This document shows, in pieces, positions 43,839 through 51,927 of a stretch of DNA of 64,000 bases. The DNA comes from Candidatus Nanoarchaeia archaeon (GTDB taxonomy: Archaea; Nanobdellota; Nanobdellia; Woesearchaeales; JACPBV01), in assembly GCA_028279655.1 (NCBI GenBank), contig JANQNH010000001.1, positions 81,484 to 145,483 on the forward strand, read 5' to 3'. The position numbers and the translations under genes were made by a program. The notes under the pieces were generated by a model that saw only the letters and a program-made list of their open reading frames with translations, searched no databases and had not been told where the DNA came from. The number at the start of each line of letters is the position of its first letter. Position 1 is the first letter of the stretch.

Positions 43839-46151
43839 ATGAAGAAGAATCCTGTTGTTAAGGAAATAAAGAAAGACGTTAAGAAAGCCAAGAAAGAAGT
43901 GACCAAAACAATAGAGAGAAACTGGAAAAAGATAATCCTCATAACTCTTCTGGTGGTATTGATCTTTTCTTTTTTGCTGTTTATAACAGGTCTTAGGATA
44001 AGGTTCGCTTTCGGTGATGCCTTGATAGTTAACCTTCAGCCTTCTGAGAAATCCTTTAATGTAGGAAACAGGCAAAGCCAGAATATTACCTTCCTGATAT
44101 CATCGGATAACAGTCGATTTTGTACTGCCAGCTGCACCTATGTGTTCTATGACCGGAGCGAGGAGAAGACGCTTCATGAAGGGAGTATACTTCTTAAACG
44201 CGAGACTATAGAGGGAAAGACTTACCAGATAGATCCTCCTGCACACGGGAGTGGCCAAAAGATCTTTAATTTCGATATTCAATGTTCTAATCTTAAGTCC
44301 TTTTTATGCAGTACAAAGAGCCCTGTCAAGAGAAAATCTTCTTTTATAACCCTCAATTATCAACTTACTGAAGAAGAGACGGTTTTGAAAAGTGAACTTG
44401 GGAATTCGGTAAGAGAGAATATGATCCTTTTGAACAATGCCAGCAGCAACCTTCAGAAGGCGTATTCTTTGCTTGTTTCTGATTTTATTGGAAAGGAGAT
44501 GCTGTTTAGTCAGTATTATGATATTGACAGTTCCCTGGATGCTGACCTTAAGAGGACAGATACTGTTCTTGACCTTTGGTCAAAGGAATATTATGTTACA
44601 ATCAAAGAAGTACATCTTAATGAGTGGGTGAACAGTTCTAGTAAGTCTTCAGAACTTTCTTTGGGCTTATTAAAAGAGGCTGTAGATTCGATCAATAGGC
44701 AGATCAAGGTGACTAAGGATTATAATCTTTATAAGGGCCTATTCTTTAATATAAGCGAGACGGCTTTGATCCTTAACTCTTCTGATATAGATTCTGAGCT
44801 CTATAAGCTTTATGATGTTATTGTAGGCATATCTGATAATTTTGATTATTACTCTTCTGTAGACCTGTTTGAAGAGGACGTAGGGACTATTTCTGCAGGT
44901 GTTGTTGAATTTAATAGAAAGGTTCAGGAAAATTATACTATTGTCCTTTCAGATGGAAATTCTCTGTCTGATATGGAGTTTACAAAAAAATGCATCATAG
45001 GATATTGCGAAAACACTACTGGAGATGCCTGCAGGGACATTTGGAAGATATCTACGGAATATCTGAATTCTACTTTTCATCTGCCCAGTAATTTTACACC
45101 CTCGAACGATTATCTGGTCATGGGCAATGTAACTAAGATCCTTGTTTCTTCCAATACTACCGAGCATTATGATAGATACTGTAGATTTAGCGGGGCCCTT
45201 CCTTTATTTGTCCCAGATATTGAACAGATAGATTCTCCTAATCTTAATATTACTACCACAAGGGCCTTGACCAATGAACTTACGGAAAATCCTCCTTTGT
45301 GCTGTGTTTATGGTAAATGTCTGCCTTGTTGTCAGGATGAGGGGTGCAGGAAAGATCCTAGCCTATATCCCCTTATACTTATCCATGGACATTCTTTAGT
45401 CAGGCAAAAAACTGCAGAACCTTCTCTAGATGTATTGAATAAGATCCAATATCAACTGCAGGATGATGGCTATATCAATACAGGAACAATCAGGTTTGAT
45501 TTTGATCCTGAAGAATATATCGGAGATTGGGGGCTTTCAAATTCGCCTGTTGTCGTTAAGGCAAGCTATTATTATGATTATTTTTATTCTCTTGGCAGGT
45601 ATATTTATCTAACAAGGAACAGCGATAATCTTGATACTTATGCTATTAGGCTGAAGGATATTGTGGACCTGATAAAGTCCAAGACAGGAAAACCTAAAGT
45701 AAATATAATCGCTCACTCTATGGGCGGTCTGGTTGCGAGGAGATATCTTCAGGTTTTTGGGGATACTTCAGTAGACAAGGCAATCCTTATCGGGACACCC
45801 AACAAAGGTATTGATGGCTCTGTAAAAAAATATTGTAATGTTTTTGGAGAGAAGAGAGAATGCGAGGACATGTATGTTGACAGTATCCTGATGAAGAAGT
45901 TAAATGACCCTTACTATAGACCAGGATCTGTTAAGATCTATACTATTTCCGGAAAGGGATGCGATACTGACGGGAAGGATGGTGATGGTGTTGTGGTTCT
46001 AGAGAATTCCTTGCTCCCATACGCTACTTCTTATTTTGTTGAAGGTGTCTGTGAAGACCTCTTTAAGGCAGAGCTGCATAACGACCTTACTGATATCGAT
46101 AAGTACCCTTTGGTCTATGATAATATCAAGGAGATATTAGGGGAAGATTAG
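43839..46151 (+). CDS. Membrane-anchored lipase-like alpha/beta hydrolase, 770 aa
   Basis: A basic N-terminus (1-28) and one membrane helix (about 32-53) are followed by about 450 residues of mostly unknown extracellular sequence with several Cys, ending in a Cys-rich CCVYGKCLPCCQDEGC patch. An alpha/beta hydrolase domain ends the protein: LILIHGHS (oxyanion), AHSMGG with Ser 627, and LHNDL with His 747. The class resembles PGAP1/GPI-inositol-deacylase-type lipases. The start at 43839 is leaderless after CTTTTAAATAG; the frame from TTG 43833 is only two codons longer. A role in surface lipid or lipoprotein processing is inferred. Confidence 0.75.
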   Translation: MKKNPVVKEIKKDVKKAKKEVTKTIERNWKKIILITLLVVLIFSFLLFITGLRIRFAFGDALIVNLQPSEKSFNVGNRQSQNITFLISSDNSRFCTASCTYVFYDRSEEKTLHEGSILLKRETIEGKTYQIDPPAHGSGQKIFNFDIQCSNLKSFLCSTKSPVKRKSSFITLNYQLTEEETVLKSELGNSVRENMILLNNASSNLQKAYSLLVSDFIGKEMLFSQYYDIDSSLDADLKRTDTVLDLWSKEYYVTIKEVHLNEWVNSSSKSSELSLGLLKEAVDSINRQIKVTKDYNLYKGLFFNISETALILNSSDIDSELYKLYDVIVGISDNFDYYSSVDLFEEDVGTISAGVVEFNRKVQENYTIVLSDGNSLSDMEFTKKCIIGYCENTTGDACRDIWKISTEYLNSTFHLPSNFTPSNDYLVMGNVTKILVSSNTTEHYDRYCRFSGALPLFVPDIEQIDSPNLNITTTRALTNELTENPPLCCVYGKCLPCCQDEGCRKDPSLYPLILIHGHSLVRQKTAEPSLDVLNKIQYQLQDDGYINTGTIRFDFDPEEYIGDWGLSNSPVVVKASYYYDYFYSLGRYIYLTRNSDNLDTYAIRLKDIVDLIKSKTGKPKVNIIAHSMGGLVARRYLQVFGDTSVDKAILIGTPNKGIDGSVKKYCNVFGEKRECEDMYVDSILMKKLNDPYYRPGSVKIYTISGKGCDTDGKDGDGVVVLENSLLPYATSYFVEGVCEDLFKAELHNDLTDIDKYPLVYDNIKEILGED

Positions 46152-46306
46152 TCATACTCTTCCTTATCTGGTTCAATCCCTATCCTCTCCCACCTCCTTT
46201 GCTTCATGCATTCTGTCCTGCCGCAGGTTACCATCCTGTGGAACTGTGCAGGGAAATCTATGTCACTGAATTTCTCTCCACAGTATTGGCATATTTTGGT
46301 TTTCAT
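46148..46306 (-). CDS. 52-aa zinc-finger micro-protein
   Basis: MKTKICQYCGEKFSDIDFPA is followed by QFHRMVTCGRTECMKQRRWE. The cysteines at 6, 9, 28 and 33 predict a small treble-clef or zinc-ribbon fold with a basic helix after the last Cys, suited to nucleic-acid binding. It is last in a five-gene minus-strand operon; its ATG overlaps the previous stop. It ends 4 bp inside the lipase stop on the other strand. Confidence 0.5.
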   Translation of the reverse strand: MKTKICQYCGEKFSDIDFPAQFHRMVTCGRTECMKQRRWERIGIEPDKEEYD

Positions 46307-46410
46307 TTTTCCCTAAATTCCAACATCTTATCTGTTGGATGACCAAGGTCATAGTATCGTTTAAAGAAGTCTTCATAATCCTCATCCATAGGCTTATCAA
46401 ATTCTATCAT
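46303..46410 (-). CDS. 35-aa acidic micro-protein
   Basis: The frame reads MIEFDKPMDEDYEDFFKRYY then DLGHPTDKMLEFREK. It has no cysteines and is acidic with aromatic residues. Overlaps with both neighbours (start 46410 touching the upstream stop, stop overlapping the downstream ATG) are the main evidence that it is translated. Function unknown. Confidence 0.4.
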   Translation of the reverse strand: MIEFDKPMDEDYEDFFKRYYDLGHPTDKMLEFREK

Positions 46411-46496
46411 CAGTACACCTCTTTGAATGGTCTTGTCTTGTTGTTCTCCTCTGTATCACAGTTGATGAAAAACCAATATGCCTCTTCTTCTTCCAT
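46410..46496 (-). CDS. 28-aa micro-protein
   Basis: The frame reads MEEEEAYWFFINCDTEENNK then TRPFKEVY. The ribosome-site-like GAGGTGAAAG lies just upstream, and the stop shares a base with the next ATG (TGATG). It is too short to classify. The aromatic and acidic make-up suggests a binding peptide or subunit. Confidence 0.35.
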   Translation of the reverse strand: MEEEEAYWFFINCDTEENNKTRPFKEVY

Positions 46497-46510
46497 GTCT
46501 TTCACCTCTT

Positions 46511-46792
46511 TTATTCATCCAAATGGGCAAACCTCTCTTCTGGCTCCATCTCTCTTTCGCATCTCCTGCATAGGTAAGGATCGTTATGTGAACTCTTTGT
46601 TATATTTAATCCGCATCTTAGACATCTTATCCTTTTCATATCCTTCACCTCCTTTTTCTTCCTGTAGATAGAGCCGCATCTTGGACATTCATATCCATAA
46701 CCGTCAAAGCTCATCTCAGTCCTGCAGTTATAGCAAAATACAAAGTCCTGTTTGTTCTTGAAGATGAACTTGTTTTCCATCACTTCTGTCAT
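46511..46792 (-). CDS. 93-aa double zinc-ribbon protein
   Basis: Two zinc ribbons are visible: CYNCRTEMSFDGYGYECPRC (about 20-39) and CLRCGLNITKSSHNDPYLCR (about 57-76). The N-terminus is MTEVMENKFIFKNKQDFVF. Such tandem ribbons occur in transcription-associated and nucleic-acid-binding proteins. The start is 2 bp after the previous stop. A separate start at Met 52 could give the second ribbon alone. Function unknown. Confidence 0.6.
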   Translation of the reverse strand: MTEVMENKFIFKNKQDFVFCYNCRTEMSFDGYGYECPRCGSIYRKKKEVKDMKRIRCLRCGLNITKSSHNDPYLCRRCEREMEPEERFAHLDE

Positions 46793-46794
46793 TT

Positions 46795-46947
46795 TTATGC
46801 TATTCTCTCATAATTCATGCCGCATAATGGGCATGCAAATGAATTTCCACGTGTGCATCTCATTTCTGTCATGCATCCTCCGCAATACAAAATGGCTGGA
46901 ACCTTTTCCAGGATAATCTGTTCACCTCCAGGCATTGTTTCTATCAT
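46795..46947 (-). CDS. 50-aa zinc-ribbon micro-protein
   Basis: The frame begins MIETMPGGEQIILEKVPAIL and has CGGC (22-25) and CPLC (39-42), a rubredoxin-like zinc ribbon. It is the first gene of the micro-protein operon, with a TATA-like CTATATAATA at 46971-46982 about 25-35 bp upstream. Family not recognised. Confidence 0.5.
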   Translation of the reverse strand: MIETMPGGEQIILEKVPAILYCGGCMTEMRCTRGNSFACPLCGMNYERIA

Positions 46948-46969
46948 CTTTCTACACCTTATTCCCACA

Positions 46970-47062
46970 ATATATTATATAGTCGAAAGATTTATATATA
47001 ACCTTGGCATATACTATATATACTATATATGTTGATTTTGGGGTATATGGTTTTATATATAA
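46970..47062. promoter_or_regulatory. Divergent AT-rich promoter region with repeated CTATATATA units
   Basis: Between the micro-protein operon (minus) and the PhoU-type regulator (plus) lie a minus-strand TATA (46971-46982), a tandem CATATACTATATATACTATA run (about 47010-47030), and a plus-strand TTTATATATAAT (about 47052-47062). The tandem units could be binding sites for the AbrB-domain regulator encoded next door. Confidence 0.4.
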
Positions 47063-47106
47063 TATTTAGAATATTAATAAAAACCGATGGGGTGGTTCAA
47101 ATTAAT

Positions 47107-48114
47107 ATGAGGAAATTAATTGGTTTTGGGAAGAATTCTTTTGTGGTGTCTATTCCAAAGTTATGGGTGGATAAGAATAAGCTAAAGAAAGGGGATTTGA
47201 TTTCCCTCGAAGAGGGCAAGGAGGGATTACTCTTAAAAACCTTGTCCAGCGAGGAAAGGAGGGCTGATCCTAGCAGGAAGATCATTGGAGCAGACAATAA
47301 GGATCTTAGGCAGTTGAGGACAGAGATAGTCTCAGCTTATCTGAATAATTATGATATCATAGAGGTTTCATCTAAGGAATTGAAGACGAATGCTCCTCAG
47401 GTAAGGGCTATGCTTCGTGATCTTGCTGGGCTTGAGATCATCAACCAGAGTTCAACAAGGATAGTAGCAAAGGACCTTATCAATATCAATGAGATCTCTA
47501 TAACTACCCTGATCCGAAGGATGGATAATATCGCAAGATCCATGATGGGGGATGCTGCGGATTGTTTTGATGGAAAGGGAGATGCAGACACTATTGCACA
47601 TATCGATGAGGAGGTAAACAGACTACATTTCCTTACCTATAGGGTTATTCGTGGTGGCCTTAATGATGTTCGAATGGCTAACTCCCTTGGGATGAGTGCC
47701 CTTAAGCTGCATTCGGCTCATACGGTTACAAAGAGGATCGAGAGGATAGCTGATAATACCAAAAGGTTGTGCAAATATCTGAAACAGACAAAATTAGATG
47801 ATAAGTGGTCTAAGGAACTAAAGAAGGTATTCCAGAATATAAGGGATGCCTATGCTGATGTCATGAAAGCATATTATACGAATGATGAAGGTATTGCTCT
47901 AGAGATAGAGGGGAACATAAGTGCGAAACTGGATATGTGCGATAGCTTCTTTTCTAAGCATAATCACAAAGGACTGAAGTACAAGAACGGTAATAAGGAA
48001 GGGGTCTGTGGATTTAGGGCTGCCTGCGGGGCAACTACCAAGGTTCTTGAGAATATGAAGGAGATGGTATCTGGAATCAAGTATATCGCAAGGACCCTTA
48101 TCGGTGGGGGTTAA
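47107..48114 (+). CDS. AbrB-PhoU phosphate-uptake regulator, 335 aa
   Basis: An N-terminal AbrB/SpoVT domain (MRKLIGFGKNSFVVSIPKLW.DKNKLKKGD, residues 1-50) is followed by two PhoU-like helical repeats (about 120-335; for example DNIARSMMGDAADCF and KRIERIADNTKRLCKYL). This is the typical archaeal fused form, combining DNA binding with phosphate-status sensing. ATG 47107 is chosen because the AbrB domain starts there; the frame from 47029 lies in the promoter. A Na/Pi transporter gene with its own PhoU domain is at 62.2 kb. Confidence 0.85.
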   Translation: MRKLIGFGKNSFVVSIPKLWVDKNKLKKGDLISLEEGKEGLLLKTLSSEERRADPSRKIIGADNKDLRQLRTEIVSAYLNNYDIIEVSSKELKTNAPQVRAMLRDLAGLEIINQSSTRIVAKDLININEISITTLIRRMDNIARSMMGDAADCFDGKGDADTIAHIDEEVNRLHFLTYRVIRGGLNDVRMANSLGMSALKLHSAHTVTKRIERIADNTKRLCKYLKQTKLDDKWSKELKKVFQNIRDAYADVMKAYYTNDEGIALEIEGNISAKLDMCDSFFSKHNHKGLKYKNGNKEGVCGFRAACGATTKVLENMKEMVSGIKYIARTLIGGG

Positions 48115-48119
48115 GAAAC

Positions 48120-49226
48120 CTAATAGCCCTCAAAGACTATCTTCTTTCCTTCCTTTATTAATACGGTGTCTTTTCCTTTTTTCACTTCGCCTATTATTTG
48201 AGCTTTGTCTTTGTATTTTTCTGCTATCGATATCGCTCTGTCTGCCTCTTTTTTATCTACGATCAGGAAGAATCCCATACCCATGTTGAATTTTCTGTAC
48301 ATCTGCTCATCTGTGAAGTTTGACTCTTTCTTTGTTAACCCAAATATTGGCTGAGGTGTAATCGGGTTGTTCACCTCAAAATTAAATCCTTTTATCCTGT
48401 TAAGGTTCTTAAGGCCGTAGCCTGTGTTGTTGATGCCGAATGCCCCTATCTCTTTTGCGATTGCAGCAACTGTCTTTGAGTATATCTTTGTAGGCTCCAG
48501 TAATGTCTCTCCTATTGTTGAGTTCTCGAACCTATCGTCCAGCTTGAACCTTCCTTTGTAGTTTCTCTTAAAGTTTTCTCTTGTCTCAAAATCCCCCTTA
48601 AGCAGTCTTAACCTTAAATCAGTATAACCGTTCGAGTGAGGGCCTGAGCTCTTTAAAGCTATGATCTTATCTCCAACTTTAACCTCATTATGGATGTCCT
48701 GTTTTTTTATGAATCCAATCATGCCCCCTGCTATATCAAATCCCATACCAGGCCTTAATCCGGTTATCAATTCGTCTACAGATGCTGTTTCTCCTTTTCC
48801 TATGTTTACATGGATGTCGTTTCTTAGGATGTCTCCTACTTCTGATGCCTCTAGGCCTTTTACAATCCCCTTCATGAGTTCTCCTGTAAGTCCTTTTTCC
48901 TGGAATCTGTCCTGAACTGCAAAATAGTCAATGAACAGGAAAGGAGATACTTTCCCTAGTGTAGCCAGGTCGTTGGAAGACATTGCAACAAGATCTATCC
49001 CTACTGTGTCATACTTGTTCATGGCCTCTGCTAATATCAACTTTGTTCCTACACCATCTATTGTGCATGCCATGAGGTGATTTGGAAAGACTTCCTTGTT
49101 CTCATACAACTCAGCGAACATGCCTTCAGAGATTGAGCTCATATTTTTCTTCAATCCTATTGGTATTGCTTTTTTTATTGCAGAAACAGCCTTTGCCTCT
49201 CTTTTTTGGTAGTCGGTTTTGTCCAT
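48120..49226 (-). CDS. purM: Phosphoribosylformylglycinamidine cyclo-ligase (AIR synthetase), 368 aa
   Basis: PurM makes aminoimidazole ribotide, step 5 of purine synthesis. Motifs: TIDGVGTKLILAEAMNKYDT, VAMSSNDLATLGKVSPFLFIDY, GFDIAGGMIGFI, IALKSSGPHSNGYTDLR and NNTGYGLKNL. A TATA box (TTTTATAAAC, about 49249-49258) lies about 25 bp before the ATG. It is convergent with the PhoU-type gene and leads into the run of minus-strand purine genes. Confidence 0.93.
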   Translation of the reverse strand: MDKTDYQKREAKAVSAIKKAIPIGLKKNMSSISEGMFAELYENKEVFPNHLMACTIDGVGTKLILAEAMNKYDTVGIDLVAMSSNDLATLGKVSPFLFIDYFAVQDRFQEKGLTGELMKGIVKGLEASEVGDILRNDIHVNIGKGETASVDELITGLRPGMGFDIAGGMIGFIKKQDIHNEVKVGDKIIALKSSGPHSNGYTDLRLRLLKGDFETRENFKRNYKGRFKLDDRFENSTIGETLLEPTKIYSKTVAAIAKEIGAFGINNTGYGLKNLNRIKGFNFEVNNPITPQPIFGLTKKESNFTDEQMYRKFNMGMGFFLIVDKKEADRAISIAEKYKDKAQIIGEVKKGKDTVLIKEGKKIVFEGY

Positions 49227-49295
49227 ATCACTATAGAATTTTATCTTGTTTATAAAATTATTGAATTTTTAGGGTTGGGATTTAAAAAATTGTAT

Positions 49296-50957
49296 CTATG
49301 TGATCTTCAGTTCCTTTTTCCAGAAGCGGCAGATCTTCTCAACCTTTTTTGAAGCGATCCCTACGTACTCTTCTGGGTCTTTTAGGATCTTGATCTGGTT
49401 TTGAGTGAACTTCTCTATGTATCTTTTTAGGTCCTCATCCTTGAACAATAATTCTCTGAAAGGTTTTCCTGTCTGCTGTGACTTAAGGGTTAGTTCCCTT
49501 ACATACTCGTGGGCATCAGGGTGGTTATGGGCTGCCAATAGGATATATGCTGGCTCTGCGGTTATCATCTCCTTGTTCTGGTTGAAGTTTTTCCTCAGAT
49601 TGTTTTTATCAACCACTAATTTGGACATTACCCTGTTCATCCTGGTAATTGATGTATATAATCCAGCTAGGATTTCAGGTACGAATCTTGATGTTGCTGA
49701 GTTTGTAAGGTCTCTCTGATGTTCACATATCTGGTCCATGTATAATGTATTCATCCTCGGCATGAAGGCTTTCCACATGGATTTAACGTTTTCAAAATTG
49801 ATAGGGTTTCTTTTATGCGGCATTGTCGATGAACCTACCTGTTTTTTTCCGAACGCTTCTGCTACTTCTGCTATCTCGCTTCTTTGGAGATTCCTCATGT
49901 CATCTGCAAGGTTTGCCAAGACTCCAAAACAGGAGGTGATTGAATGAATGAAGTCAGCCATGTATTCAGCTTCTACAACCTGGGTTGAGATAGGGGATGG
50001 CTTTAGCTTAAGCTCCTTAAGGACATCTTTTTCAAAGGATTCAGGATCCTGAAAGAACAGGGAAGAGGCATTATAGGCTCCTACGGCTCCTGCAATCTTT
50101 CCCCTTAGGTTATTAGAGGTCTTTTGTATTGCCTTTATCCTTGTTCCTATCCTAGATACATACTGGCTGATTGCGAATCCGAAGGTTATTGGCTCTGCGT
50201 GCTGGCCATGGGTCCTTCCTATCTGCAGGGTTTCTTTTTCCCTTAAGGAAAGGTAGATCAGGGTCCTTTCTAGGTTTATCAGTGTTGGTAATAACACCTG
50301 GTTTGAGAAATCCTTGAATCTAGCAGCATCTGCTGTGCAGATTATATCATGAGAGGTTGTGGTAAAGTGAACGTACGGTTTTGCCTGTTCTGTAACTTTT
50401 TCCCTTATTGAGTTAGCCAGTGCTCTGATGTTATGTTTAATCCTGTCTTCTTCAAGGTAAACTTCCTGAGCTGTTACCTGTCTCGTAGCATTTTCTACTT
50501 CCTGGGCTATTGCTCTGCTACAAACCCCTTTTTTGGCCAAGGTTTTTGTAAGGGCAGCCTCTACTCTTGCCATATATCTTACAGCTCCTTCTTCAGACAG
50601 ATATGGCTTAAGTTTTTCTTTTGTCTTCTCACTTCTTCCATAATATCTGAAGTCAAGGGGAGATATGTTGTCAAACAACGGGATTGAATCTTCCTTCTCC
50701 TGTTTTGTATCCTCTGTATCCATAAGATTTTCAATACTCTTAAGGAGCCTGTTGTTCTTGTTTAACTTTATTATCTTCTTATTCTTCTCTTTTATCTCGT
50801 TGACTATGTTATGCTGTTTAAAAAGTTGTATAGTCCCATGCACCTTTGCAGGACTAATCTTAAGTTTATCAGCAATATCCCTAATATGCAAAGACTCTTT
50901 CTGTAAAAGGTTGAGAATCTCAATGTTCTTCTTTGTAAATATCTTGTTAAGTTCCAT
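49296..50957 (-). CDS. purB: Adenylosuccinate lyase with N-terminal winged helix, 553 aa
   Basis: Residues 1-75 form a winged helix-turn-helix: NIEILNLLQKESLHIRDIAD, KLKISPAKVHGTIQLFKQ, then a wing rich in Lys/Asn. The fumarase-family lyase follows: HTTTSHDI-like FTTTSHDIICT, GRTHGQHAEP, the signature GSSTMPHKRNPINFE and a normal C-terminus. PurB acts twice in purine synthesis. An N-terminal DNA-binding domain is not part of ordinary PurB (about 430-480 aa), so the protein may sense and regulate. ATG 50957 follows GGTGATAAA; the frame from 51086 reads through the structured leader. Confidence 0.9.
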   Translation of the reverse strand: MELNKIFTKKNIEILNLLQKESLHIRDIADKLKISPAKVHGTIQLFKQHNIVNEIKEKNKKIIKLNKNNRLLKSIENLMDTEDTKQEKEDSIPLFDNISPLDFRYYGRSEKTKEKLKPYLSEEGAVRYMARVEAALTKTLAKKGVCSRAIAQEVENATRQVTAQEVYLEEDRIKHNIRALANSIREKVTEQAKPYVHFTTTSHDIICTADAARFKDFSNQVLLPTLINLERTLIYLSLREKETLQIGRTHGQHAEPITFGFAISQYVSRIGTRIKAIQKTSNNLRGKIAGAVGAYNASSLFFQDPESFEKDVLKELKLKPSPISTQVVEAEYMADFIHSITSCFGVLANLADDMRNLQRSEIAEVAEAFGKKQVGSSTMPHKRNPINFENVKSMWKAFMPRMNTLYMDQICEHQRDLTNSATSRFVPEILAGLYTSITRMNRVMSKLVVDKNNLRKNFNQNKEMITAEPAYILLAAHNHPDAHEYVRELTLKSQQTGKPFRELLFKDEDLKRYIEKFTQNQIKILKDPEEYVGIASKKVEKICRFWKKELKIT

Positions 50958-51001
50958 TTTATCACCCTTTTTTTGGTATTTTTCTATTGATAAGTCAGGA
51001 T

Positions 51002-51074
51002 ACCAACAACATCGGCACCGCAGAGCCGGGGGTATTCCCCCTCGGGGTGGCTCATGGGTGCCTATGTTCTTGGT
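51002..51074 (-). promoter_or_regulatory. Structured purB leader element
   Basis: On the purB strand this is a long bulged hairpin: ACCAA/TTGGT, AACAT/ATGTT, GGCACC/GGTGCC, GAGCC/GGCTC and GGGGG/CCCCC, with a one-sided ACCCCGA bulge below the last stem. It lies between the purB TATA box (about 51121-51132, GTTTATAAATAAC) and the ATG, so it would be in the 5' leader of about 140 nt. Flanking GATAAG/CTTATC extends the palindrome. The core matches the insertion element at 33.8 kb. Confidence 0.55.
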
Positions 51075-51159
51075 GGTTTTTTCCATATGAGTCTTATCTA
51101 ATAAAATGAGTAAATGTTCGTTATTTATAAACTTTTCTGTTGTCTATTATATAGATTGT

Positions 51160-51927
51160 TTATTTTTTAAGAACGTTTAGAATCTTATTGTGGATCTTGC
51201 CGTTAGAAGCCACATAATTTTTTGTTTGGGGAGTCCACCTTTCCCCGTTAAAATCAGTAACAGTTCCGCCTGCTTCCTCAACCAGCAATAGGGCAGCCGA
51301 GTGGTCCCAGGGATTGGATCCATGGTCAATATTGATATCAGCCTTGCCTTCTGCAACTAAGATGTTATTGTATACAGCAACCCCAAACACACGAAAACGC
51401 CAGAGCATTTTTGCCAGTTCTCCCAGGTTTCTTATCTTTTCTTCTGTGTTCCCCCTAAGCTTTGCGTCATAGATGCACAGGAACCTGGCCGGGTCCTTTT
51501 TATTGCTTACCTTTATCCTTTTTCCATTACAAAATGCCCCTTTTCCTTTCCTGGTGTAATATATCCTTTTAAGGACTGGAAGGTAGATTACACCCAATAC
51601 AACTTCATTCTTGTGTTGTAGTGCGATAGAAACTCCAAACAACGGATTGTCCATGATGAAGTTGTGGGTCCCATCTAACGGATCGATAATCCACTGATAT
51701 TCAGACTTTTTTTTCATGTTCCCTAGTTCTTCGTCTATAATGTTATGGTCCGGAAATTTGCTTAGAATTATCTTTCTAATGGCTTTAGTGCATTCAACAT
51801 CAGCATTGGTTACAAAGCTTTCTCCGTCCTTCAACCTTTTCCTGACTTTACTTTCAAAGTATTTAAGCTGTATCCTTCCTGCTTCTTTAGCTGCCTTTAT
51901 TGCCGTCTCCTTATAGGTATCCTGCAT
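51160..51927 (-). CDS. suhB: Inositol-monophosphatase-family phosphatase (IMPase/FBPase), 255 aa
   Basis: Metal and substrate motifs are clear: IDEELGN, WIIDPLDGTHNFI (DPxDGT), and near the C-terminus NPWDHSAALLLVEEAGG. Archaeal members dephosphorylate inositol-1-phosphate and often fructose-1,6-bisphosphate, so it may give gluconeogenesis to a cell with enolase and iPGM. The start overlaps purC by 17 bp and the gene ends before the purB promoter. Confidence 0.88.
   Translation of the reverse strand: MQDTYKETAIKAAKEAGRIQLKYFESKVRKRLKDGESFVTNADVECTKAIRKIILSKFPDHNIIDEELGNMKKKSEYQWIIDPLDGTHNFIMDNPLFGVSIALQHKNEVVLGVIYLPVLKRIYYTRKGKGAFCNGKRIKVSNKKDPARFLCIYDAKLRGNTEEKIRNLGELAKMLWRFRVFGVAVYNNILVAEGKADINIDHGSNPWDHSAALLLVEEAGGTVTDFNGERWTPQTKNYVASNGKIHNKILNVLKK

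Noticed and set aside
51002-51074. ZTP (pfl) or purine riboswitch upstream of purB
   Set aside because: The conserved pfl and purine aptamer sequences are not present; only the hairpin with a CCCCGA bulge is seen.
50958-51086. Longer start for PurB giving 43 extra residues
   Set aside because: The extra residues are the translation of the GC-rich palindrome; a good ribosome site precedes ATG 50957.
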